From Myxococcus landrumus (GTDB taxonomy: Bacteria > Myxococcota > Myxococcia > Myxococcales > Myxococcaceae): 64,000 bases of DNA. The position numbers and the translations under genes were made by a program. Location of the stretch: positions 9,044,501 to 9,108,500 of the forward strand of contig NZ_CP071091.1 of NCBI RefSeq assembly GCF_017301635.1, given 5' to 3'. This document shows, in pieces, positions 57,608-64,000 of the stretch; the stretch's first letter is position 1; every line of letters starts with the position of its first letter. The notes beneath the pieces were generated by a model. It had not been told where the DNA came from. It worked only from the letters and a program-made list of their open reading frames with translations, and ran no database searches.

Positions 57608-59905
57608 TCACGGCGCGCTGAGCGAGAGGACCTTCCCCGTGGGGATGGTGCGGTGGTCCTTGATGTTGTTCCACCGCATGATGTCCTCGACGGTGACGCC
57701 GTAGCGCTGCGCGATGGACCAGAGCGTCTCTCCCTCGGCGAGCGCATGGACCTTGCCGCCGGCCTTCCCCGCGTTCGACGCGACCTGCTTGGCCACCACG
57801 ACGGTGCTCGTGGGAGGAGCCACCTGCGCCGGGCCGTTGGGCCACACGTACACGAGCGAGCCAATCTGGAGCGTCGGGTTTCGCCGCCGCAGGTTGTTCC
57901 ACTTCTTCAGGTCATCGACGCCCACGTTGAACTTCGTGGCGATGATCCACAGGCTGTCGCCGGACTGCACGCCGTACGTGATGCGCGTGCGGCCGTTGAC
58001 GATTTCCGTCTTCACGGGGCCGGCGGCGAGGGGACCCTTGGGCGTGCCAGCAGGCACTTCGTCCTCGGGGCGGTGGACCACCACGCCGCTGCGCCGGGCC
58101 TGGGCGACCTTGTTCGCCAGCGCGCCGCCCTGGGGGCTCGCCTTGCCCGCGGGCACTGGAATCACCAGCTCCGAGTTGAGCTTCAGCGTCTTGGCGCTCT
58201 TGAGCCGGTTCATCTGGAGGATGGCTTCGGATGCCGAGCCGTAGCGCTCCGCGATTTGGGACAACGTGTCTCCGCGCTTCACCTTGTGGACGCGGAAGGT
58301 GAGCCGCTCGGAGGGCGAAATCTTCTGGAAGCCCTCCACGAAGCGAGGGCCCGCACCCATGGGCAGCCGCAGCTTGTAGGGACGCTTGGCCGTGGCGGGT
58401 GGGGTGCACCAGCGCTTCAGCTCTGGATTCAGGTCCTGCACGGACTGGATGGGCACGCCCGCGGCTCGGGCCACCACGTCGAGGTCCGTGGCATCCGCGA
58501 GGTCCACCACGTCGAACTCGAGCGGCTGCTCGTACTCGAACTCCTTCTCGGAGAAGCCGAAGGCCGACGGGTTCTTGGCCACCAGCGCCGCGGCAATCAG
58601 CTTGGGGACGTAGTGCTTGGTCTCCTTCGCGAGGCCCTTCTCCTCGGACAGGGCCCAGAAGTTGCGAGTGCCGTGACGCTCGACCATGCGACGCACGCGG
58701 CCGGAGCCCGTGTTGTAGCCGGCCCAGGCCAGGTACCAGTGACCGAGCTCTCCGTAGAGGTCCTTGAGGTAGGTCGCCGCGGCGTGGGTGGCCTTGATGG
58801 GGTCTCGGCGCTCGTCCACCCAGAAGTCCTGCTTGAGGCCGTACTGCTTGCCCGTGCTGGAGATGAACTGCCAGGGGCCGGCGGCGTGCGCCCACGAGTA
58901 CGCGTGCGCGGAGAAGCCGCTCTCAATCATCGCCAGGTACACGGTGTCGCGAGGCAGGCCATGCTGGTCGAGGATGGGCTGCATCACCGGCAGGTATCGC
59001 GCGGAGCGGGCCATCCACTTGCGGAACCACCGGCGTCCCGGGCCCTGGAAGAACTGGATGTACTGGGCGACCAGCGGCTGCATCTCGACCGGGATGTCGT
59101 AGCGGTCTTGAATCTTGCTGACGTCGAAGTTGGCCAGGTCGGTGATGAGCGGGAGCTGCTCGGGCGTGTCGTCGTCGCGGAAGGTGGGTTCCTCCAGCGC
59201 GTCCAGCATGCGCATGCGCAGTGGGTTCGCCAGACCGAGCCTCCGCAGGGACTGCATCACCTCCGCGCTGGGCCGTGCCGCCGGGTCGAGCGTCGCGCCT
59301 TCCAGCGCGCGCAGTTCCTCGAGCTCGGCGGACTCGGACTCGACCATCTCGCGAGTGGCTTCGGGCTCATCGTCCGGGGCGTTCGCGAAGGCGCGCTTCT
59401 CGTCGGGCTCCGTGGCGTCCGTGTTGCCCGGTGTCGCGAGCTTGGCGCCGTCCGCCGCCGGCTTGTTCGCGCTGGCGCTCGCCGCATCGGGGGGCTGCGA
59501 GTTCACGGAGGGCTGTGCTGGCTTGCTCGTGCTGGTGGCGCTCGCCGCATCGGAGGGCGGCGCCGTCTTGCCCGTGCTGGCGCCCGCCGCATGCCCCGTG
59601 CTCGATGGTTGCTGCCCATCCTTTGCCGGCGCGGTGACCGCGGGCTTCTGGGCCGCGTCGACACCCGAGGGTGCCTGCTCCGTCGCGGTGGAGGCGGGCG
59701 AGGTGCCCGTGTTCGTCACAGACTCGGGCGCGGACTCGGTGCCCACCGCTGCGGGAGAAGACTTCGGCGCTGGGCTTGGGGCTCGAGTCTCATCGGCGGC
59801 GAGCACGCGCATGCCGTCCGGAGGCGGAGGCAGGGGAGGCGTGGGCGCTGCTCCCGACGAGGGAGCCGAGGCCATGGTGAGCACGAGCAGGCAGAGAGGC
59901 AGCAT
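57608..59905 (-). CDS. MltD-like lytic transglycosylase with three LysM domains
   Basis: Protein of 765 residues. After a signal peptide and a long Ser/Ala/Pro-rich region (about 25-200), the SLT domain holds the catalytic Glu328 (AMIESGFSAHAYSWAHAAGP) and the AGYNTGSGRVRR motif. Three LysM modules follow (VKRGDTLSQIAERYG, VQSGDSLWIIATKFN, LAEGETLWSIAQRYG), which bind glycan. It cuts peptidoglycan to give 1,6-anhydro ends. A promoter-like sequence lies 43 bases upstream. It precedes the L,D-transpeptidase-like gene on the same strand, 35 bases apart, so the two could be one operon. Confidence 0.92.
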   Translation of the reverse strand: MLPLCLLVLTMASAPSSGAAPTPPLPPPPDGMRVLAADETRAPSPAPKSSPAAVGTESAPESVTNTGTSPASTATEQAPSGVDAAQKPAVTAPAKDGQQPSSTGHAAGASTGKTAPPSDAASATSTSKPAQPSVNSQPPDAASASANKPAADGAKLATPGNTDATEPDEKRAFANAPDDEPEATREMVESESAELEELRALEGATLDPAARPSAEVMQSLRRLGLANPLRMRMLDALEEPTFRDDDTPEQLPLITDLANFDVSKIQDRYDIPVEMQPLVAQYIQFFQGPGRRWFRKWMARSARYLPVMQPILDQHGLPRDTVYLAMIESGFSAHAYSWAHAAGPWQFISSTGKQYGLKQDFWVDERRDPIKATHAAATYLKDLYGELGHWYLAWAGYNTGSGRVRRMVERHGTRNFWALSEEKGLAKETKHYVPKLIAAALVAKNPSAFGFSEKEFEYEQPLEFDVVDLADATDLDVVARAAGVPIQSVQDLNPELKRWCTPPATAKRPYKLRLPMGAGPRFVEGFQKISPSERLTFRVHKVKRGDTLSQIAERYGSASEAILQMNRLKSAKTLKLNSELVIPVPAGKASPQGGALANKVAQARRSGVVVHRPEDEVPAGTPKGPLAAGPVKTEIVNGRTRITYGVQSGDSLWIIATKFNVGVDDLKKWNNLRRRNPTLQIGSLVYVWPNGPAQVAPPTSTVVVAKQVASNAGKAGGKVHALAEGETLWSIAQRYGVTVEDIMRWNNIKDHRTIPTGKVLSLSAP

Positions 59906-59947
59906 GGGGTCGCAAGAAGAGTGCGCCCAGAAGCAGGCGAGGGGCGA

Positions 59948-59975
59948 AGTATTCGCGACTTTTCTTGACAGTCAA
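59948..59975 (-). promoter_or_regulatory. Candidate promoter of the lytic transglycosylase gene
   Basis: Read on the minus strand: TTGACT (59975-59970), a 16-base spacer, AATACT (59953-59948). The -35 box is part of the palindrome TTGACTGTCAA (to 59965), which could be an operator. The region is AT-rich for this genome. Confidence 0.5.
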
Positions 59976-60047
59976 ACAAGGAGTCGTGCGGTACGACTGT
60001 ACCCAGGACACCCCGTGGGAGCGGCCTTCCTGTCTCGAACGCTGCGA

Positions 60048-61643
60048 TTACGGTTTCGCGGGTTTTTGAGCATCCGCCGGCGAGCCCGAAGGCTTCGCAC
60101 TCACGGGCTCACCGTGACCCGGACCCAGGATTCTCGGCAAATAGGTCAGGAAGTCGAAGTGCGGCGAGTTCTCGGCGTTGTGGCAGGTGACGCACAAGGC
60201 CTCACCTGGCGCGGCCACGATGTTGTCGCTGCTCGGCTCATCCACGTGCGCCGAGCCAGGACCGTGGCAGCTCTCGCAGCCCACGTCTTCGCGGCCCTCG
60301 ACCTTGTCGAGCCTGCACACGCCGCTCGGCTGCTCCCAGCCCGTGACGTGGCAGCCCACGCAGTTGAGGTGGTGCTGCTTGCCCAGGTCCACCAGCGTCT
60401 CCCACGCGTGGTGGTGCTTGGACTTCTCCCACAAGGGGAACGCCTCTTCATGACACGACCGGCACGGCTCGTTGCCGACGAACGCTGACTGTCCCTTCGC
60501 GGGAGGAGGGCAGTCCTGGCCGTGCTCCTTCGCCCACGCGAGGTTCAGCTTGCCCACCTCCGCGTCGTAGCGAGCCACCAGCGCCTGCGCGTCCGGAAGC
60601 GACGGCAGCCCTGACTCCAGCGGCACGAAGCGAACCGTGAAGCCATTGACGTCCGAGGCCGCGGAGGGCGGCGCCGACACCAGGGCCTGCTTGCGAGCCA
60701 CCAGCTCATCACGCTTGGCCTGCTTGAGCGCCTTGAGCTTCGGGTCGATGCCCGGCTGGTTGATGTCCTTGTCCAGGAGCACGGCGCGCTGCTCCAGCGC
60801 GGCCACCTCGCGCTCCATGTCGGCCTGGCCCTTCTGGAGCGTGAAGCGTCCCGGTCGAGGCGCGTAGCTCAGGTCCACGCGCACCAGCGAGCGGCCCTTG
60901 CTCTGCGGCGCGACGACGGGCACCGCCGACTTCACCAGCCGGTTCTGCTCGCCGCTCAGCTCCGTGGCCGAACGCGTGGACACCAGCACATCCACCGCGA
61001 GCCCCGGCAGCTCGGCCGCCTTCTGCGCGTCCTCGAGGGGCGCATCCAGGAGCCCCACCACGAAGTCCGCGCCCTGTGAGCGAGCCTGGGCACTGGCCGC
61101 CACCAACTGCGCCCCCGAGTCCGCCGAGACGATGCCCACCTGTCGCGAGCCCGCGGGGAGCAGCTTCACCGCGCCATCGGCGACCTCGGGCAAGCCCAGT
61201 CCCTGGCGGAAGGCCGCGCCGCGCGTGTCATCCAGCGGTCCGGTGGCGCGCACGGCCAGCCCCATCAACCGCATGGCGTCCGCGAGCGCCTTGGCCTTCA
61301 GCTCCTCCTGGGGAACCTGGCCCGGCTTGAGCGAGGTCTCACCGAACAGGCTGTTGCCTCCGTCCACGTACAGCACGGGAAGGCCGCCCTTGCGCGCCTC
61401 GCTCACCTGGAAGGCCGCGCGGCCGATGCCACCGCGCATGTTCTCGCTGCATCCGCACGGGCCCAGATAGCCGCGGGTGTCAGCGGAGACGAAGAGGATG
61501 GCGCCGGAGGTCTGTGCTGGAGCCGAAGTCCCCGCTTGGGGCGTGGACGCCTGGGGCGCCGGCTCCTTGCGCGTGCACCCCCCCAGGACCGACAGCGAAC
61601 CCAACAGGGCAGCGACCAGGGCGGGGCGCACCATCCGAATCAC
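60048..61643 (-). CDS. Tetraheme c-type cytochrome lipoprotein with metallophosphatase-like N-terminus
   Basis: Protein of 531 residues from a GTG overlapping the upstream response-regulator stop (GTGA). The lipobox LGGC gives an anchored N-terminus. Residues 45-270 recall the UshA/metallophosphatase fold (VSADTRGYLGPCGCSENMRGGIGR, VLYVDGGNSLFGETSL), although the metal-binding His/Asp set looks incomplete. A coiled coil lies near 275-330. Four c-type heme sites follow: CRSCH (394), CVGCH (428), CESCH (456), CVTCH (484). It probably carries electrons on the outer side of the membrane; the partner is unknown. Confidence 0.85.
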   Translation of the reverse strand: MIRMVRPALVAALLGSLSVLGGCTRKEPAPQASTPQAGTSAPAQTSGAILFVSADTRGYLGPCGCSENMRGGIGRAAFQVSEARKGGLPVLYVDGGNSLFGETSLKPGQVPQEELKAKALADAMRLMGLAVRATGPLDDTRGAAFRQGLGLPEVADGAVKLLPAGSRQVGIVSADSGAQLVAASAQARSQGADFVVGLLDAPLEDAQKAAELPGLAVDVLVSTRSATELSGEQNRLVKSAVPVVAPQSKGRSLVRVDLSYAPRPGRFTLQKGQADMEREVAALEQRAVLLDKDINQPGIDPKLKALKQAKRDELVARKQALVSAPPSAASDVNGFTVRFVPLESGLPSLPDAQALVARYDAEVGKLNLAWAKEHGQDCPPPAKGQSAFVGNEPCRSCHEEAFPLWEKSKHHHAWETLVDLGKQHHLNCVGCHVTGWEQPSGVCRLDKVEGREDVGCESCHGPGSAHVDEPSSDNIVAAPGEALCVTCHNAENSPHFDFLTYLPRILGPGHGEPVSAKPSGSPADAQKPAKP

Positions 61644-62023
61644 CAGAGAATGCTCTGCACCAGCTCGTCAATCTTCTCGCCCATCGCCTCCAGCCCGTTC
61701 ATCTTCGACAGGAAGCCATCCGCGCCGACCTGCTCGGCCAGCTTGGACAGTTCATCGTCGGGAAGGCTGGAGAACAGGACGATGGGGATGTCCTGGGTGC
61801 CGTACTCGTTCTTCAGCGTGCGGCAGATGTCGGTGCCCTTGGCCTCGGGCATGTGGATGTCGGTGAGGATGAGGTCCGGCCGCCAGGCCTGGAGTGTCTT
61901 CTCGAACTCCATGAGCGTGGAGGTGGCGACGACTTCATAGCCGCGCGCCTCCAGCACGGCCTTCTCCATGGCGAGCGTGATTTCGCTGTCGTCAATCAGG
62001 AGGATTCTTCGCTTCTCGGACAC
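61640..62023 (-). CDS. Single-domain response regulator
   Basis: Receiver domain of 127 residues from a GTG five bases after AAGGAAGG. Acidic pair in LLIDDSE, phosphoacceptor Asp in LILTDIHMPEAKG, Ser-switch in VLFSSLP, Lys in FLSKMNG. No output domain. It overlaps the start of the tetraheme lipoprotein by 4 bases, an unusual pairing. No kinase is adjacent. Confidence 0.88.
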   Translation of the reverse strand: MSEKRRILLIDDSEITLAMEKAVLEARGYEVVATSTLMEFEKTLQAWRPDLILTDIHMPEAKGTDICRTLKNEYGTQDIPIVLFSSLPDDELSKLAEQVGADGFLSKMNGLEAMGEKIDELVQSILW

Positions 62024-62192
62024 GTCGACCTTCCTTGGCTCCGTTTCTATCCTACCCCTGTCCGGGGCACCAACGCCTTTCCCACCTGCTGAGATGGGCC
62101 GGTGTCCCGTGAGTCCCCCTCCTGGCCGTCCCCCCAGGGGGCAGGCCCGACTTCTTCCAGCAAAGCCGCCGAAAAGGAGTATGCAGGGCGCC

Positions 62193-63851
62193 ATGATGCC
62201 CCGAGTCCGCCATGCCTGGACGGCGCTGCTCCTGGTGGGATGCCTCCTCTGGACGCTCCCCGCCCTGGCACTCAATTCGGGCCTGTCTCAGCCCGCGTCC
62301 CCCATGGACCGCCAGACGCCCCATGCCGCCGCGCAGGGCTTCCTCTCCGCGGCCCACCGAGGGGACTACGAGACGGCCGCGCACTACCTCGACCTGGACT
62401 TCATCCCCCGGGCCCAGCAGCCCGAGCGCGGCGCGCAGCTCGCCCGCCGGCTCAAGTTCGTGCTGGACCGGAAGCTGGCCGTCGACCTGGCCTCGGTGAG
62501 CAAGGCTCCCGAGGGAGACCCGGCCGACGCACGCTTCGACCAGCTGGGCGTCATTCCCCTGGATGGGGCCAATGTCTCCATTCGCCTCCAGCGCGTCACG
62601 CAGGACAGCGCGCTGGTGTGGGTCTTCAGCGAGTCCACGGTGCGCATGGTGGATTCGCTCTTCGAGGCCTACGGGCCTCGCGTGGCGGAGTGGATGCCGC
62701 CGTTCTTCTTCTCGGGGACGGTGCTGGGGCTGGAGCCGTGGCAGTGGCTGGGCCTGCTGGTGACGCTGCTCGCGGCGCTGGGATTGTCGCTGCTCCTGGA
62801 GCGGGTGACGCTGGCCATCGCCCTGCGCGTGGCGCGCTGGACGGATGCGACGCTGGATGACCAGCTCGTGGAGGCGGGGCGCGGGCCGCTGCGGCTGCCC
62901 TTCTTCGCGGCGCTGCTGGTGGTGGGCACGTCCTTCCTCCTCCTGCCGCGTCCCGTGCAGAGCGTGGCCAACCGAGTGAGCTACTCGCTGCTCATCGTCT
63001 CGGTGGCGTGGTTCATCCTGCGCTTCCTGCGGGTGTTCGCCGCCTTCGTGCAGAACCGCGTGTCCTCGGAGACACAGGACGCGGCGCGGGCCCGCTCGCT
63101 GCGCACCCAGTTCGCCGTGCTGCGCGCCGTCTTCGAGGCGGCGACGTACGTGGTGGCCGCCGCGCTGCTCCTCATGCAGTTCGAGGTGGTGCGCAACGTC
63201 GGCGTGTCCCTCCTCGCCTCCGCCGGTATCGCCGGCCTGGTGATTGGTCTTGCGGCGCAGAAGTCCATCTCCACGCTGCTCGCGGGCATCCAGCTCTCCA
63301 TCACCCAGCCCATCCGCATCGGGGACCAGGTGGTGGTGGAGACCGAGTTCGGCACCGTGGAGGAAATCACGCTGACCTATGTGGTGCTGCGCGTCTGGGA
63401 CCAGCGCCGCATGGTCATCCCCATCACCTACTTCCTGGACAAGCCCTTCCAGAACTGGAGCAAGGTCAGCCCCGAGCTCTTGGGCGCCGTCACCCTCCAG
63501 GTGGACTACTCCACGGACGTGGACGCCATGCGCGCGGAGCTCAAGCGCATCCTTTCGGGGGAGGCCCAGCACCTGTGGGATGGGCGGTTCCAGTCGGTGG
63601 TGGTGCTGGAGGCCCAGGACCGGACGCTCACCATCCGGGCCCTCGTGAGCGCGGCCAACCCGGACAAGCTCTTCGACCTGCGTGCCCTTGTCCGGGAGCG
63701 CCTGGTCTCCTTCCTCCGGGCGCACCCTCAGTGGCTGCCCTTCACCCGCACCGAGTCGCGCCAGGCGCCCACGCCCCTCCCGGAGCCCCGGGATGACCCT
63801 CAGCCCGACGCGCCACAGGATGCGCCACCTCCAGGGCCTCGGATGTCCTGA
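62193..63851 (+). CDS. MscS-family mechanosensitive channel with N-terminal extracytoplasmic domain
   Basis: Protein of about 552 residues. A signal peptide (about 1-26, ending LPALA) is followed by an extracytoplasmic domain to about 190 and then membrane helices. The pore helix and MscS cytoplasmic start are clear: SAGIAGLVIGLAAQKSIST, RIGDQVVVETEFGTVEEI and RVWDQRRMVIPITYFLDKPF. The C-terminus is Pro/Asp-rich and disordered. The start is uncertain: ATGs at 62181, 62193 and 62196 lie behind an AAGGAG. The channel opens on membrane tension to save cells from osmotic shock. Confidence 0.9.
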   Translation: MMPRVRHAWTALLLVGCLLWTLPALALNSGLSQPASPMDRQTPHAAAQGFLSAAHRGDYETAAHYLDLDFIPRAQQPERGAQLARRLKFVLDRKLAVDLASVSKAPEGDPADARFDQLGVIPLDGANVSIRLQRVTQDSALVWVFSESTVRMVDSLFEAYGPRVAEWMPPFFFSGTVLGLEPWQWLGLLVTLLAALGLSLLLERVTLAIALRVARWTDATLDDQLVEAGRGPLRLPFFAALLVVGTSFLLLPRPVQSVANRVSYSLLIVSVAWFILRFLRVFAAFVQNRVSSETQDAARARSLRTQFAVLRAVFEAATYVVAAALLLMQFEVVRNVGVSLLASAGIAGLVIGLAAQKSISTLLAGIQLSITQPIRIGDQVVVETEFGTVEEITLTYVVLRVWDQRRMVIPITYFLDKPFQNWSKVSPELLGAVTLQVDYSTDVDAMRAELKRILSGEAQHLWDGRFQSVVVLEAQDRTLTIRALVSAANPDKLFDLRALVRERLVSFLRAHPQWLPFTRTESRQAPTPLPEPRDDPQPDAPQDAPPPGPRMS

Positions 63852-63967
63852 CGGAATTTCGACAAGGGAAGTGCACTTGTCCGTTACTCAGGTGTTTTGA
63901 ATATTGGCGGTGCCGGGCCGTCGATGTGTCGGAAAATCGCACCTACCTCATGTGGGGAGTCTTCGAG

Positions 63968-64000
63968 ATGAAGCGTCATTCCAGGTTGTGCGGCGCCCTT
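63968..64000 (+). CDS. Start of a further gene, cut by window end
   Basis: An ATG 8 bases after GGGGAG begins MKRHSRLCGAL, which could be the start of a signal peptide. Too little is visible to say more. The sequence ahead (63855-63950) is AT-rich for this window, as expected of a promoter region. Confidence 0.4.
   Translation, partial: MKRHSRLCGAL

Noticed and set aside
63870-63900. Promoter for the partial gene at the window end
   Set aside because: TTGTCC with a 16-18 base spacer gives only weak -10 boxes (AATATT, GAATAT).

Overview
The window is about 70% GC, densely coded, and reads like a chromosome segment of a myxobacterium (Myxococcus, Corallococcus or Cystobacter type). The inference rests on gene content: a Ser/Thr kinase with a single transmembrane helix and PEGA-like repeats, a GltJ/AgmX-like zinc-ribbon/GYF/TonB-type protein, many small lipoproteins with Pro/Ala-rich linkers, FYDLN-type and C4 zinc-ribbon proteins, and frequent GTG/TTG starts. 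No phage, transposon, CRISPR array, tRNA or rRNA was seen. The one clear structural RNA gene is RNase P RNA (rnpB).

Layout. 1-6.2 kb: an SLC13-type transporter cut by the window edge, then ftsE-ftsX-envC, an alpha/beta hydrolase and a CtpA-type S41 protease (cell division and envelope). 6.3-14 kb: PEGA-type and lipoprotein genes around ddl and a large GT2 glycosyltransferase with a good sigma70-type promoter. 14.1-20.9 kb: M1-type peptidase, ftsY, lipoproteins, rnpB, an RNase HI and a coiled-coil zinc-ribbon protein. 21-26.6 kb: a 56-residue small gene, an FYDLN zinc ribbon, the GltJ-like protein, and a tightly overlapping operon of two tandem metallo-beta-lactamase-fold proteins plus a DUF3006-like protein. 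26.7-42.6 kb: a nucleoside import and salvage region (deoC, a PGM/PMM-family mutase, a BMP-type nucleoside ABC importer, pyrimidine-nucleoside phosphorylase, cytidine deaminase, an amidohydrolase), interspersed with a degenerate receiver/kinase, an SDR/TetR divergent pair with three operator copies, a SET-domain protein and a PilZ protein. 42.7-47.4 kb: a membrane sensor kinase, then PspA with a solute-binding-like protein and an unknown membrane protein. 47.6-52 kb: a four-gene overlapping operon with a LolD/MacB-like ABC unit. 52-64 kb: the Ser/Thr kinase, an unusual AAA ATPase, an L,D-transpeptidase-like protein, a MltD-like lytic transglycosylase, a response regulator coupled to a tetraheme lipoprotein, and an MscS channel.

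How the genes fit together. Two themes recur. One is envelope biogenesis and stress: FtsEX/EnvC, CtpA, Ddl, MltD-like, L,D-transpeptidase-like, PspA, MscS and the LolD/MacB-like system. The other is nucleoside scavenging, for which nearly a full route can be drawn: import, deamination, phosphorolysis, mutase, then DeoC. Operon calls rest on 4-bp ATGA/GTGA overlaps. Several convergent gene pairs are separated by perfect 10-bp hairpins. Start codons were chosen from ribosome binding sites, signal peptides and family boundaries, so they differ in places from the longest open frame.
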